Notes: generated from the sequence alone by a model not told the origin. DNA of 64,000 nucleotides from Achromobacter sp. HZ34 (GCF_002209485.1 NZ_NJIX01000001.1:1488001-1552000); one strand, 5' to 3'. Counted from the first letter of the stretch, positions 17,913-27,790 are shown. Translations and numbers: made by a program.

Positions 17913-18677
17913 TCAACGGAACGCCTCTCGCAACGCGAACGTGGCTTGCTTGAACACGCCCAGGTCCGTCCCGACCGCGATGAAGTGCATGCCCATGTCG
18001 ATATAGCGGCGCGCGTCCTCCACGACGGGCGCCAGGATGCCCACCGCCTTGCCATGCGCGGTGGCGCATTCGTACAGGTGGCGGATGGTCTTCTGCACGT
18101 CCGGATGGCCCGGATTGCCGAGATGCCCCAGCGCCGCCGCCAGGTCCGAAGGACCGATGAAGATGCCGTCCACGCCTGGCACCGCGGCGATCTCGTCGAT
18201 GGCGTCGACCCCCGCCTGGCTTTCGATCTGCAACAGCACGCAGATGTTGTCGTTGATCGTCTTCAGATAGTCCGGCACCGTCCCGTACAGATTGCTGCGA
18301 TGCATGCCCGCCACGCCGCGGATACCCTCGGGCGGATAACGGGTCGCGGCCACGGCGCGGCGCGCCTCTTCCGCCGACTCGATGAAGGGAATCAGGAAAT
18401 TGTAGAAGCCGATGTCCAGGAAGCGTTTGATTTCCACCGGATCGTTCTGCGTCGGCCGGCCCACCGGCGCGGCGTCGCTGCCCTGCACGGCCTGCAGTTG
18501 CTGCAGGAACATGGGAATTTCATTGGGCGAATGTTCGCCGTCCAGCAGCAGCCAGTCGTAGCCGGCCAGGCCCGCCAGTTCGGCGGTGATGTGGCTGGAC
18601 ATGCACATCCAGAAACCGATGACCCGCTCACGCGCGAGAATGCGCTGACGGAAACGATTGGGTAGTGGTGAAGTCAT
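17913..18677 (-). CDS. HpcH/HpaI family aldolase (GarL-like)
   Basis: This 254-residue class II aldolase has the catalytic His49 in [11 protein letters not shown], the [19 protein letters not shown] motif with the metal-binding Glu, and [14 protein letters not shown] with the metal-binding Asp. Family members cleave 2-keto-3-deoxy sugar acids to pyruvate plus an aldehyde; close relatives act on 2-dehydro-3-deoxyglucarate. AGGAGG precedes the start. It is the last gene of a minus-strand set: FadR-type regulator, Ldh-type reductase, aldolase. The sequence does not fix the exact substrate. Confidence 0.88.
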   Translation of the reverse strand: MTSPLPNRFRQRILARERVIGFWMCMSSHITAELAGLAGYDWLLLDGEHSPNEIPMFLQQLQAVQGSDAAPVGRPTQNDPVEIKRFLDIGFYNFLIPFIESAEEARRAVAATRYPPEGIRGVAGMHRSNLYGTVPDYLKTINDNICVLLQIESQAGVDAIDEIAAVPGVDGIFIGPSDLAAALGHLGNPGHPDVQKTIRHLYECATAHGKAVGILAPVVEDARRYIDMGMHFIAVGTDLGVFKQATFALREAFR

Positions 18678-18724
18678 AGTGCGTACTGCCTCCTGAGTAA
18701 ATCCGCGATCATGTCGTTTGCTCC

Positions 18725-19834
18725 TTACGCTGCCAGCAGATACGGCGCGCCGCAGCGCTCGCAGATGGCGCGCAGCTTCTCGGCCAGCGCCGGCGGAATC
18801 GGCACGCCCTCGACTTCGCGGCGGGCCCGATGCGCGGCTTCCGGCTCGCCAGCCACCAACACGGGTACGGCGGGATCGGCGCGCGGCATGTCGTGCACGG
18901 CATCTATCATTTCGTCCAGGTCGGACTCGAACGCGCCCGCGTCGCGAAACGCCGCCGGGTTCAAGGCCAGGAAGAAGTGGCCGATATTGTCGGGCTGGCC
19001 CGCCTGGCGCCGCTGCGAGTAGGTCAGGGCGAACTCGCTGCCGGTCAGCGTCGATCCCAGGATCTGCGCCATCATCGCCAGGCCATAGCCCTTGTGGCTG
19101 CTCATCGCGGAGGTGCCGCCCACCGGCGTCAGCCCGCCTTCCGGCCGATCGAAGATGTACGCCATGGCCTCGGCCGAATCGGTTACCGGCTGGCCTTGTC
19201 CGTCCACCGCCCAGCCCGGCGGCAGGTCCTTGCCGTGGAAGTCATACACCTTGACCTTGTTGGCCGCCACCGTGGTCGTGGCCATGTCCAGCACGAAAGG
19301 TTCATGCCTGCCGGCCGGCGCCGCGAACGCCAGGGGATTGGTGCCCAGCATGGGCCGCGCCGCGCCGGTGGGAACCATGATCACGCCGTTGGCGCTGCTG
19401 GTCACCAGGCCGACCACGCCACGGCGCACGGCGATGCGCGCGTACACGCCCGCCGCGCCGAAGTGATGTGAATTGCGCACCGCTACCGCACCCACCCCCT
19501 GCGCCAGCGCTTTGTCCACCGCCAGGTTCATGGCCTGCGCGGCGGCCGGATAGCCCAACCCCGCCTGCGCATCGAGCAAGGCGCTGGCCGGACTGTCACG
19601 CACCACGCTTGCGCGCGCCGCGATATTCAAGGTGCCGGCGCGCACCTTGTCCTCGTAGCTGGGCAGCATGGAGATGCCGTGCGAGTCGACACCCAGGGCA
19701 TCCGTCTCGCTCATCAGCGCGGCGGTGGTCTGCGCCAGGTCGGCGGGCATGCCCCACGCCTGCAGCACTTGCAGAATCTGTGCGCGCACCTTGTCCAGGG
19801 GCGCTTTGAAGATCTCACTATCCTTGACTGCCAC
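18725..19834 (-). CDS. Ldh family (malate/L-lactate type) oxidoreductase
   Basis: The 369-residue product is read from a GTG at 19834 with CAGGAG upstream; an ATG at 19870 is in frame but has no such site. The fold-family motifs are clear: [51 protein letters not shown] and [11 protein letters not shown]. These NAD(P)H enzymes (YlbC/YiaK/ComC type) reduce 2-oxo acids and related substrates and differ from classical lactate dehydrogenases. The gene lies between the FadR-type regulator and the aldolase, fitting a sugar-acid or 2-oxo acid pathway. Confidence 0.87.
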   Translation of the reverse strand: MAVKDSEIFKAPLDKVRAQILQVLQAWGMPADLAQTTAALMSETDALGVDSHGISMLPSYEDKVRAGTLNIAARASVVRDSPASALLDAQAGLGYPAAAQAMNLAVDKALAQGVGAVAVRNSHHFGAAGVYARIAVRRGVVGLVTSSANGVIMVPTGAARPMLGTNPLAFAAPAGRHEPFVLDMATTTVAANKVKVYDFHGKDLPPGWAVDGQGQPVTDSAEAMAYIFDRPEGGLTPVGGTSAMSSHKGYGLAMMAQILGSTLTGSEFALTYSQRRQAGQPDNIGHFFLALNPAAFRDAGAFESDLDEMIDAVHDMPRADPAVPVLVAGEPEAAHRARREVEGVPIPPALAEKLRAICERCGAPYLLAA

Positions 19835-19917
19835 TTCCTGTCTCCTGTGGAATGTTCTGGCTTGCTCCACCGCGCGGCTTCACTCCCCGCGGCGGCCGTT
19901 CCATCCTTGCCTGCCGC

Positions 19918-20775
19918 CTAGTCGCGCTCCCGGTCGACCAGGCGGTTGCGCGCCTGGCCCAGGTGAAACTGCATGGCCACGCGCGCGCGCTCGCCGTCCT
20001 GCTCGCGGATCGCGGACAGGATGGCGGCATGCTCGTCCGCCACCCGTTCGGCGCGTTGCCGCGAACCGGTACGGGTCAGGTTCAGCGACAGGCGCATGAA
20101 GCCCTGGATGGATTCGTGGATGGTTTCCAGCACGGCAAGATAAAAATCGTTGCCGCTGGCTTCGGCGATGCTGGCGTGGAACGCCAGATCGGCCTCCGAG
20201 GACACGCGCCCATGGGCCAGCCCTTCGGAGAACGCGCGGTCCGCATCGACGATTTTCTGCAGCTGGTCGTCCGTACGGCGCATCGCGGCCAGGCGCGCGG
20301 CATCGCCTTCCAGCGCCATGCGCACTTCCTGCGCGCGCAGGTAGGCGCTGACATTCTGCACGTCGCCCAAGGCCTTCAGGCGCGGCGCGGGCTGATGGCT
20401 GACGAAGGTGCCCAGGCCTTGATAGGCATTGACCAGGCCGTCGGCGCGCAGGCGCAGCAAGGCTTCCCGCACCACGGGCCGCGACACGCCGAATTGTTCG
20501 CAGATTTCATGTTCGGAGGGCAGCTTGTCGCCGACATTCAATCGGCCTGAGGCGATCTGGTCGAAGATCTGCCCATACAGCTGGTCCCCCAGCCGCACCC
20601 GCTGGCTGCGGTCGACGGACGGCGCTTTCGCATCGGGCCTGGATGCGCCGGCGGACGTGCCGGCCCCGGCGCTAGGGCTCGGTGTCATGCCGTTGCTGGG
20701 GGTCGGCTGGTTGCGCGGTCTGGACAAGGATGTCTCCGGTCCCTCGGAAGGGTCGTCAGTATACTTGGTTGACAT
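19918..20775 (-). CDS. GntR/FadR family transcriptional regulator
   Basis: This 285-residue regulator has an unusually long Ser/Pro-rich N-terminus (about 55 residues), a winged helix from about 62 to 130 (GDKLPSEHEICEQFGVSRPVVREALLRLRADGLV) and a C-terminal all-helical FCD domain with histidines (DLAFHASIAEAS, EHAAILSAI, FHLGQARNRL) that usually bind metal and an organic acid. It heads the minus-strand reductase/aldolase set and is divergent from the Bug gene, so it probably controls both. A later in-frame start is possible given the low-complexity leader. Confidence 0.88.
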   Translation of the reverse strand: MSTKYTDDPSEGPETSLSRPRNQPTPSNGMTPSPSAGAGTSAGASRPDAKAPSVDRSQRVRLGDQLYGQIFDQIASGRLNVGDKLPSEHEICEQFGVSRPVVREALLRLRADGLVNAYQGLGTFVSHQPAPRLKALGDVQNVSAYLRAQEVRMALEGDAARLAAMRRTDDQLQKIVDADRAFSEGLAHGRVSSEADLAFHASIAEASGNDFYLAVLETIHESIQGFMRLSLNLTRTGSRQRAERVADEHAAILSAIREQDGERARVAMQFHLGQARNRLVDRERD

Positions 20776-20795
20776 ATTGACGTCGGAATCATACG

Positions 20796-20806
20796 TTGTT
20801 TAACAA
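20796..20806. promoter_or_regulatory. candidate operator in FadR-type/Bug divergent region
   Basis: TTGTT-T-AACAA is a perfect short palindrome, 21 bases from the regulator start and 95 from the Bug start. Its position fits an operator of the FadR-type protein, but the site is short. Confidence 0.3.
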
Positions 20807-20900
20807 GCTAGACATCGGACAACCGATCACATAAGCTGCGAGCGCGGGCAATAGCGCCGATGCCGGGCCAGACCCGCTGACAAAAAAATCAGGAGACAAC

Positions 20901-21878
20901 ATGAAGCCCATCATCCGCACCCTTGCCTCGGTCACCGCGGGACTGCTGCTTGGAGGCGCCGGCCTTGCCCAGGCCGCATCCTACCCCGACAAGGCCGTCA
21001 CCGTCATCGTTCCTTTCGTGCCGGGCGGTTCGTCCGACATCACGGCGCGAGCCGTCACGCCGGGCCTGTCGCAGCAGCTCAAGCAGACTTTCCTGGTGGA
21101 GAACAAGCCCGGCGCCAATGGCGCCATCGGCGCCCAGGCCCTGGCCCGCTCGGCCGCCGACGGCTACACCATGATGGTGGGCTCCATCGGTACTTTCGCC
21201 ATCAACCAGGCGCTGTACCAGAACTTATCGTACAACCCCAGCAAGGACTTCACGTACCTGACCCAGGCCGTGCGCAATCCCAATGTGCTGGTGGCATCGC
21301 CCAATTTCCCGGCCAAGGACGTCGCCGAGCTGATCGCCTACGCCAAGGCCAATCCCGGCGCGGTGTCCTATGCGTCGTCCGGCACGGGTTCGTCCGATCA
21401 CCTGTCCGCCGTGCTGTTCCGGCAGAAGACCGGCACCACGGGAGTGGACGTACCTTACCGGGGCGGCGCCGCGGCCATCAGCGACCTGATGGGCAACCAG
21501 GTCAACGTGTCCTTCCAGAACCTGGGCGCGGTCCTGACCCACATCAAGGGCGGCAAGCTCAAGGCGCTTGCCACCACCGGCGAGGCCCGCATTCCCGAGC
21601 TGCCCGACGTGCCCACCATGGCACAGGCCGGATTGCAGGACATGGTCGTCTACTCCTGGCAGGGCTTCGCCGTGCCGGCCGGCACCCCCAAGCCGGTGGT
21701 CGAGCAGCTTTCCCATGCGCTGCGCACCACGCTGCGTGACAAGCAGGTGCAGCAGACGCTGCACGGCCTGGGCTTCGAGGTGGTTGCCAACAGCCCCGCC
21801 GACTTCACCGCTTTCCAGCAGGGTGAGGTCAAGCGCTGGCAGGAAGTGATCGCCAAGAGCGGCATCAAGATGGAGTAG
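20901..21878 (+). CDS. Bug family tripartite tricarboxylate transporter substrate-binding protein
   Basis: The 325-residue protein has a signal peptide of about 25 residues ending in GLAQAA, then the Bug opening YPDKAVTVIVPFVPGGSSDITAR, ENKPGANGAIGAQ and VPYRGGAAAISDLMGNQVN. Bug proteins bind carboxylated solutes in the periplasm, often without an adjacent membrane component, as here. AGGAGA precedes the ATG. The gene is the first of a two-gene unit with a 2-hydroxyacid dehydrogenase. Confidence 0.93.
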   Translation: MKPIIRTLASVTAGLLLGGAGLAQAASYPDKAVTVIVPFVPGGSSDITARAVTPGLSQQLKQTFLVENKPGANGAIGAQALARSAADGYTMMVGSIGTFAINQALYQNLSYNPSKDFTYLTQAVRNPNVLVASPNFPAKDVAELIAYAKANPGAVSYASSGTGSSDHLSAVLFRQKTGTTGVDVPYRGGAAAISDLMGNQVNVSFQNLGAVLTHIKGGKLKALATTGEARIPELPDVPTMAQAGLQDMVVYSWQGFAVPAGTPKPVVEQLSHALRTTLRDKQVQQTLHGLGFEVVANSPADFTAFQQGEVKRWQEVIAKSGIKME

Positions 21879-21995
21879 CATTCGTGGACCTTGGCGTTGC
21901 TTTCCTCATCCTTGTCGAAAGACAGTGCGCAAGAGGCCGGCAACGCAAAGGTCCGATTTCTTTCCCCTTCCTTTCTCACTTTTCAGATACAGATC

Positions 21996-22955
21996 ATGAC
22001 CGCCAAGACCCGCATCATCCAGGTCGGCTCGTATGCCGGCTCGCCCACCGCCAACGACCGCCTGGCGCGCGCATACGACATCGTCGAACTCTGGAAATAT
22101 CCGGATCGCAAGGCGGCGCTGGCCGAGCACGGCAAGGGCATCACCGCGCTGGTGACGTCGGCCAACTTCGGCTGCTCGGCCGAACTCATCGATGCCCTGC
22201 CCGATCTGAAAGCCATCTGCAGCTGGGGCGTGGGCTATGAGACCCTGGACATCAAGGCGGCGCATGCGCGCGGCATCCAGGTAAGCAATACGCCTGACGT
22301 GCTGACGGACTGCGTGGCCGACCTGGCCTGGGGCCTGATGCTGGCGGGCGCCCGCCGCATCGCCCATGGCGACCGCTTCGTGCGCGCCGGCCAGTGGGGG
22401 CAGGTGCATGGCAGCATTCCGCTGGGCTCGCGCGTCAGCGGCAAGAAGCTGGGCATCGTCGGCCTGGGCCGCATCGGCGAGGCCATCGCCAAACGCGGGC
22501 TGGGTTTCGACATGGACGTGCGCTACCACAGCCGCCGCCAGCGCGACGACGTGTCCTACAAGTATGAAGCGTCGCTGGTCGAACTGGCCAAGTGGGCCGA
22601 CTTCCTGGTGGTCGCCACCGTGGGCGGCCCGGCAACCTTCCACCTGATCAACAAGGAAGTGCTGGAAGCCCTGGGTCCGACGGGCACCATCATCAACATC
22701 GCGCGCGGCCCGGTCATCGACGAAGCGGCGCTGATCGAGTGCCTGGAGTCGGGCAAGCTGGGCAATGCGGCGCTGGACGTGTTCGAACAGGAACCCAAGG
22801 TGCCGGACGCGCTCAAGGCCAATGAGAAGGCCGTGCTGCTGCCGCACATCGGCAGCGCCACCCTGGAAACCCGCAAGGCGATGGAAGACCTGATGGTGGA
22901 AAACCTGGAAGCGTTCCTGAAGACCGGCAAGGTGATCACGCCGGTGGAAGGCTGA
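21996..22955 (+). CDS. D-isomer-specific 2-hydroxyacid dehydrogenase
   Basis: The 319-residue enzyme starts at MTAKTRIIQVGSYAG; an in-frame ATG 35 codons upstream gives an unlikely leader. NAD(P)-binding GLGRIGEAIAKRG and the substrate Arg in NIARGPVIDEAALIECL are present. The catalytic Glu is in FEQEPKVP and the His in LLPHIGSATLETR. The CSWGVGYETLDIKAA segment resembles glyoxylate/hydroxypyruvate reductases. It follows the Bug gene by 117 bases and could reduce or oxidise the 2-oxo acid made by the neighbouring aldolase; that link is inference. Confidence 0.9.
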   Translation: MTAKTRIIQVGSYAGSPTANDRLARAYDIVELWKYPDRKAALAEHGKGITALVTSANFGCSAELIDALPDLKAICSWGVGYETLDIKAAHARGIQVSNTPDVLTDCVADLAWGLMLAGARRIAHGDRFVRAGQWGQVHGSIPLGSRVSGKKLGIVGLGRIGEAIAKRGLGFDMDVRYHSRRQRDDVSYKYEASLVELAKWADFLVVATVGGPATFHLINKEVLEALGPTGTIINIARGPVIDEAALIECLESGKLGNAALDVFEQEPKVPDALKANEKAVLLPHIGSATLETRKAMEDLMVENLEAFLKTGKVITPVEG

Positions 22956-23023
22956 TCCGGAACAGGGTTGCGGGGGGGGTCTTGCGGCCGCGATACGCGG
23001 CCCGCGGTTCAAGCGGCGGCATT

Positions 23024-24049
23024 TCAAGCAGCCGCCACCCTGAACCCGCAATTGCTCGATGTACTGTCCGGCGTATTGGAATTGCGCGCGGCGACGCGGT
23101 AGCGGTTGCAGTACGAGACGTGACAGAGAAAGGAGCCGCCGCGCATCGAACGTCGGCCTGTCTGCCCGGTGTGGACGGGGTCGGCCGCGGCGGTGACCGC
23201 GTGGTACCCCGGCGTGAACCAGTCCGCGCACCACTCCCAGACATTGCCGGCCATGTTGTACAGGCCATGGCCATTGGGTTCGAAAGCGGTGACCGCCACG
23301 GTGCCAGGGTGCCATCCCGGCGCCGGCCGGCCGGGAAACTCGCCGCGCCAGATATTGCAACGGACCTGTCCGCCAGGCTCCAGTTCATCGCCCCACGGAT
23401 ATTTCCTGCCTGCCAGGCCGCCGCGTGCCGCGTATTCCCACTGCGCCTCGCTGGGCAGGCGCTGGCCGGCCCAGGCGCAATAGGCCTGCGCGTCGAACCA
23501 GGAGATATGCACCACCGGATGGTCCAGGCGGTCGTGGATATGCGAGCCCGGCCCTTGCGGCCGTTGCCAGCAGGCGCCTTGCACGGGCAGCCACCAGGGC
23601 AGGCCGGACGGTACGCGCCGGATGGCGGCGCGATCGGATTCGGGCACCTGCAGGTAGAACACGAAAGACGCGCCCGCGCGCTCGGCGGATGTGACGTATT
23701 GCGTAGCGCGGACGAAGTCGGTGAATTCGCGGTTGGTCACCGCGGTGCGCGCAATAGCGAAAGGCTGCAGGAGGACGGCGCGCACCGGACCTTCGCCATC
23801 GCTGGCGAAGCCGTCGGGATCGTCACTACCCATCATGAAGCGGCCACCCGGCAAGTGTGCGAAGCGATCGCCGTGATCGCCCTCATCACCCGCGTTACCT
23901 GGATTACAGGTATCACCGGCGCGGCAGGCGCGCCACGCCGGCACGCCGGGCGGGCCGGCAGGCAGCGCCGTCGTCGCGTCATCATCGGCGCGATGCGTGC
24001 CGCCAGCGGCGGACGGCATGCAGCAGGACTTACCGGGTGGATGGCTCAT
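23024..24049 (-). CDS. formylglycine-generating enzyme (sulfatase-modifying factor)
   Basis: The 341-residue product starts at MSHPPGKSCC behind GGAACGAGCG; an ATG five codons upstream is possible. A Cys-containing N-terminal stretch of about 60 residues precedes the FGE domain (LPGGRFMMGSDDPDGFASDGEGP). The substrate groove motifs HPVVHISWFDAQAYCAWAG and NVWEWCADWF follow. Near the C-terminus RGGSFLCHVSYCNRYR has both active-site cysteines (about 309 and 314) in the pattern of genuine FGE, followed by NTPDSTSSNCGFR. It oxidises the sulfatase cysteine to formylglycine using oxygen. It lies 50 bases after the sulfatase gene. No signal peptide is seen. Confidence 0.93.
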   Translation of the reverse strand: MSHPPGKSCCMPSAAGGTHRADDDATTALPAGPPGVPAWRACRAGDTCNPGNAGDEGDHGDRFAHLPGGRFMMGSDDPDGFASDGEGPVRAVLLQPFAIARTAVTNREFTDFVRATQYVTSAERAGASFVFYLQVPESDRAAIRRVPSGLPWWLPVQGACWQRPQGPGSHIHDRLDHPVVHISWFDAQAYCAWAGQRLPSEAQWEYAARGGLAGRKYPWGDELEPGGQVRCNIWRGEFPGRPAPGWHPGTVAVTAFEPNGHGLYNMAGNVWEWCADWFTPGYHAVTAAADPVHTGQTGRRSMRGGSFLCHVSYCNRYRVAARNSNTPDSTSSNCGFRVAAA

Positions 24050-24099
24050 CGCTCGTTCCAGCATTACCGAGGGGGCGCACGCCTGCGGCTCCAGACGCC

Positions 24100-25743
24100 T
24101 TAATCCTGATCCTCTTCCCAGAACGCCGGCGTGGTCTGTTGCTTCATCAGCGCCAGTATCTTCTCGCGCGGGATGACACCACAGCGCTGCGCCCATTCCT
24201 CATAGCGCGCTGCCATGTCCTGCACCCGCTCGGGCTGCTCCGATGCCAGGTCGTGCAGTTCCGTGCGATCGGAGTCCATGTCGTAGAGTTCCCACGGCCC
24301 GGGATACCTGCGCACCAGTTTCCATTTGCCGATGCGTACCGCCGCATTGCCTTCGTGCTCCCAGAACATGGGCGGCCGTTCGGTGCCGCCGCCGGCATCG
24401 TCGGCGAACGTGGCCCGCAGGCTGCTGCCTTCCAGCGGCGCGATAGCCTTGCCCTCCCATTGCGCGGGATACGTGGCGTCCGCGATATCCAGGATGGTGG
24501 CCATGATGTCGGGCAGGTAGCCCGGCGCATGGCGTATCCCGCCCTTGTCGGCGATGCCGTCGGGCCAATGGAAAATCAGCGGCGTCGAAATTCCGCCCTC
24601 ATGGATCCAGTGCTTGTACAAGCGAAATGGCGTGTTCGACAGATTGGCCCACGCGGTGCCATAGCTCTGGTAGGTATCCTCGGCACCGGGCATGATGGAC
24701 GGATCGTTGCCGAAGCGCACGGGCTTGCCGTCCCGCGTGTGCGACTTGGCGATCATGAGCTTGTTGACCAGCTCGTCGACCGTCACGGTTTCCGGAATAT
24801 CCTCGGCGCAAGCGCCGTTGTCGGCCAGGAAGATGACCAGGGTGTTGTCGAGTTGGCCGGTCTGCTCCAGGGCGGCCAGGATACGGCCTATGCCCTGGTC
24901 CATGCGGTCGATCTGCGCCGCATAGACTTCCATGCACCGCAACAGCCACGCCTTCTCCTGGGCGTCGTTCCAGGGCGGCTGCGTGGGATCGCGGTCGCTC
25001 AGCTTCCAGCTGTCCTTGAGAACGCCGCTGTCCACGAGCCGGCGCAGGCGTTCGGCGCGCAGATCGTCCCAGCCGGCGTCGAAGCGCCCCTTGTACTTGG
25101 CGATGTCCTCGTCATGCGCATGCAGCGGCCAGTGCGGCGCGGTGTAGGCGACGTATTCGAAAAACGGCTGGTCGGGATGCGTGCGGGCGTGTTCGCGGAT
25201 GTAGTCCGCGGCCTGGTCGCTGATGGCATCCGTGTAGAAGAATTCCTTGTCCTGCGTCGCTTCGTGTTCGATGTTGTCGTTGCCGCGCGTCAGCGTATTG
25301 GGATCGTAGAAACTGCCCGCGCCGATGATGGTGCCGTAGAACGCGTCGAAGCCGCGCTGCATCGGCCAGGTGTCGGTGGGCTTGACCAGGCTGCTGGCGA
25401 CATGCCATTTGCCGCTCATGTACGAGCGATAGCCGCTGGCCTTGAGCGCCTGGGGTATGGTCACGCAGCGCTTGTTGAGGTTGCCCGCGTAGCCCTCGGG
25501 ACCGAAGTCGTAGGTGAGTATGCCCACGCCGGTCTGATGCGGATGCAGCCCGGTCATCAAGGACGCACGCGAGGGACTGCAGCGCGCCGTGTTGTAGAAC
25601 TGGGAGAAGCGCAATCCGCCGGCCGCCAGGCGGTCGAGATTGGGCGTGTCGATCTCGCCGCCGTAGCAGCCGATATCGGAATAACCCATGTCGTCGTTCA
25701 GTATCAGCACGATATTGGGCTTGCGTTGCGTATCGTTGTTCAT
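24100..25743 (-). CDS. type I (Cys-type) sulfatase, arylsulfatase-like
   Basis: The 547-residue protein starts at MNNDTQRKPNIVL with GAGGGAAG before it. The formylglycine consensus CSPSRASLMTG is present with Cys55, along with metal residues in ILNDDMGYSDIG and FLADNGA, the SGKWH motif and AYTAPHWPLHAHDED. It hydrolyses sulfate esters once Cys55 is converted by FGE. There is no signal peptide, although many characterised sulfatases are exported; the gene follows a complete sugar-type importer, so the substrate is probably imported before desulfation. The substrate is not known. Confidence 0.92.
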   Translation of the reverse strand: MNNDTQRKPNIVLILNDDMGYSDIGCYGGEIDTPNLDRLAAGGLRFSQFYNTARCSPSRASLMTGLHPHQTGVGILTYDFGPEGYAGNLNKRCVTIPQALKASGYRSYMSGKWHVASSLVKPTDTWPMQRGFDAFYGTIIGAGSFYDPNTLTRGNDNIEHEATQDKEFFYTDAISDQAADYIREHARTHPDQPFFEYVAYTAPHWPLHAHDEDIAKYKGRFDAGWDDLRAERLRRLVDSGVLKDSWKLSDRDPTQPPWNDAQEKAWLLRCMEVYAAQIDRMDQGIGRILAALEQTGQLDNTLVIFLADNGACAEDIPETVTVDELVNKLMIAKSHTRDGKPVRFGNDPSIMPGAEDTYQSYGTAWANLSNTPFRLYKHWIHEGGISTPLIFHWPDGIADKGGIRHAPGYLPDIMATILDIADATYPAQWEGKAIAPLEGSSLRATFADDAGGGTERPPMFWEHEGNAAVRIGKWKLVRRYPGPWELYDMDSDRTELHDLASEQPERVQDMAARYEEWAQRCGVIPREKILALMKQQTTPAFWEEDQD

Positions 25744-25790
25744 GCTTCCCTCACCAGAGGATGCTCGGATTCGGCTACAAGGATTTGGCT

Positions 25791-26939
25791 TCAAATACGT
25801 CGTCCCGACGCGCGCTCGAACAGGTGCATCGCGGCAGGTTCGAAAGACAGGCGCACGGCCTGGCCTTCGGCAAGCGGGATACGGTTGTCGTGGCGCGCTT
25901 TCAGACGCTGTTCGCCCATCTTCAGGTTGACGATGGCACTGTCGCCCAGGTCTTCCACGAACTCGACGATGGCGGCGATGCCCGCGCCGGTCCCGGCGTC
26001 GGCGGCCGCGGCGGTGGCGGTGGCGGCCGCAACGGCATTGCCATCGGGGTCGCCACCAACGCCGCCGCCCGCGACGATGCGCAAATCGCCCGGCCGCACC
26101 CCCACGACGATCTCGCCGGCGCCGGCCGCGGCCGCTGTTGCCGCCGGCGGCAAGGGCAGACGAGTCCCGGCGATCTCCACCTGTCCATCCCGCAGCTGCG
26201 CCGGCAGCAGATTCATGGCCGGCGTGCCGATGAAAGCCGCCACCCGTACATCGGCCGGGCGCGCATAGACTTCCCTGGGCGTACCGACCTGCACCACCCT
26301 GCCCTCCATGAATACCGCCATGCGGTCCGCCACCGTCATGGCCTCTTCCTGGTCGTGGGTCACGTAGACGGCAGTGACGCCCAGCGACCGTTGCAGGCGC
26401 CGCAATTCCGCACGCGTCTCGATGCGCAGCTTGGCGTCCAGGTTGGACAGCGGTTCATCCAGCAGGAACAGCTTGGGTTTGCGCACGATGGCGCGTGCCA
26501 GCGCGCAGCGCTGTTGCTGCCCGCCCGACAGTTGCCCCGGCCGGCGCGCGAGCAGATGCGCGATATCGACTTTCTCCGCGGCTTCCCGCACCGCGCGGGT
26601 GATTTCCGCCGTGGGCGTGCGCACCATCTTCAACGGGAATCCGATGTTCTCGGCCACCGTCATGTGCGGATACAAGGCGTAGCTCTGGAACACCATGGCC
26701 ACGTCGCGCTCGCCGGGCGCCGCATGCGTCATGTCAGCCTGGTCCAGCCAGACGCGGCCGTCATCGACCGCCTCCAGGCCCGCCAGGATGCGCAGGGTGG
26801 TGGTCTTGCCCGACCCCGAAGGCCCCAGCAGCGCGAAGAACTCCCCCGGCTGGATATCGAGGTCGATCCCGTGCAAGGCAGTGAAAGCGCCATGCCGCTT
26901 CACCACGCCCTGCATGTTTACACGTCCAACCTGGCTCAT
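25791..26939 (-). CDS. CUT1-type ABC transporter ATP-binding protein (MalK/UgpC family)
   Basis: This 382-residue ATPase has Walker A GPSGSGKTTTLR, the Q-loop in VFQSYALYPHMTV, the signature LSGGQQQR, Walker B LFLLDEPLSNLD and the switch His in YVTHDQEEAM, followed by a C-terminal TOBE region. The TOBE region contains an Ala/Thr-rich insertion of about 20 residues (around 305-330) that is unlikely to be structured. The start overlaps the upstream permease stop by four bases. It energises import through the two permeases encoded upstream. Confidence 0.93.
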   Translation of the reverse strand: MSQVGRVNMQGVVKRHGAFTALHGIDLDIQPGEFFALLGPSGSGKTTTLRILAGLEAVDDGRVWLDQADMTHAAPGERDVAMVFQSYALYPHMTVAENIGFPLKMVRTPTAEITRAVREAAEKVDIAHLLARRPGQLSGGQQQRCALARAIVRKPKLFLLDEPLSNLDAKLRIETRAELRRLQRSLGVTAVYVTHDQEEAMTVADRMAVFMEGRVVQVGTPREVYARPADVRVAAFIGTPAMNLLPAQLRDGQVEIAGTRLPLPPAATAAAAGAGEIVVGVRPGDLRIVAGGGVGGDPDGNAVAAATATAAAADAGTGAGIAAIVEFVEDLGDSAIVNLKMGEQRLKARHDNRIPLAEGQAVRLSFEPAAMHLFERASGRRI

Positions 26940-27790
26940 CGCCGCCCTCCTCCCTTGACCGCGCCGACGGTGAGCCCCTTGACGATGTGGCGCTGCGCGG
27001 CCAGGCCGATCAGGATGACCGGCGCCATCGCCAGCATCGCGCCCGCGGCCAGGCGCGCCCACTGCGTCTGCTCCACCGAGATGAAATTGAACATCGCTAC
27101 CGTCACCGGCCGCACGTTGTTGCCGCCCAATACCACGGCGAACAGGAATTCGTTCCACGCATTCAGGAACACGAAGATGGTGGTCACCGCGATGCCGCCT
27201 CGCACCTGCGGCAGGATGACGTACCAGAACGTGCGCAGGCGCCCGGCGCGGTCGAGCAACGCCGCCTCTTCCATCTCGAAAGGAATGTCCTCGAAGTAGG
27301 ACACCATCAACCAGATGGCGAAGGGCAGTGAAAATGTCAGGTACAGGACGGTCAGTCCGCTGTACGAGTCCAGGCCGCCGATACGCTGCAGCATCAGGTA
27401 GAACGGAATGATCAGTCCCACCGGCGGCAGCATCTGCGTGGCCAGCACGTAGAAGCCCGACGCCCGTTTACCCGGATAGCGCAGCCGCGCCAACGCATAC
27501 GCCGCCGGCACCGCCACCAGCATGGTCAGCACGGTGGACCACGTCGACAACACCATGCTGGACCACATGTTCGGCAAGATGGACGACGACCCGAAGATGA
27601 CCTCGCGATAGTTGTCCAGGGTGGGCACGAACAGCAGCTTGGGCGGATACGCGAGGACGTCGCGTTCGGTCTTGAAAGACGTGAGCAGGCCCCACAGCAC
27701 CGGGAACGCCCATACGGTCAGCAGCAGCGCCGCGCCCAGCCATGCCGTCGTACGGCCTGCCCTGGCCTTGAAGGTCAATGCCGCGCTCAT
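26936..27790 (-). CDS. carbohydrate ABC transporter permease (MalG type)
   Basis: This 284-residue permease has six predicted membrane helices, starting with TAWLGAALLLTVWAFPVLWGL, and the coupling EAA loop EEAALLDRAGRLRTFWYVILPQ. The start and stop overlap the neighbouring cistrons by four bases on each side, indicating tight translational coupling within the importer. Together with the MalF-type permease it forms the transmembrane channel. Confidence 0.93.
   Translation of the reverse strand: MSAALTFKARAGRTTAWLGAALLLTVWAFPVLWGLLTSFKTERDVLAYPPKLLFVPTLDNYREVIFGSSSILPNMWSSMVLSTWSTVLTMLVAVPAAYALARLRYPGKRASGFYVLATQMLPPVGLIIPFYLMLQRIGGLDSYSGLTVLYLTFSLPFAIWLMVSYFEDIPFEMEEAALLDRAGRLRTFWYVILPQVRGGIAVTTIFVFLNAWNEFLFAVVLGGNNVRPVTVAMFNFISVEQTQWARLAAGAMLAMAPVILIGLAAQRHIVKGLTVGAVKGGGRR

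Noticed and set aside
21891-22955. Longer 2-hydroxyacid dehydrogenase starting at 21891
   Set aside because: The first 35 residues do not fit the fold; the inner ATG at 21996 begins with the conserved first strand.
22986-23002. Terminator between the 2-hydroxyacid dehydrogenase and FGE genes
   Set aside because: A 7-bp GGCCGCG/CGCGGCC stem exists, but no T run follows on either strand, so it was not listed as a feature.
23857-26268. An 803-codon plus-strand open frame
   Set aside because: It is antisense to the sulfatase, FGE and ATPase genes, which carry full motifs; composition is typical of a shadow frame.
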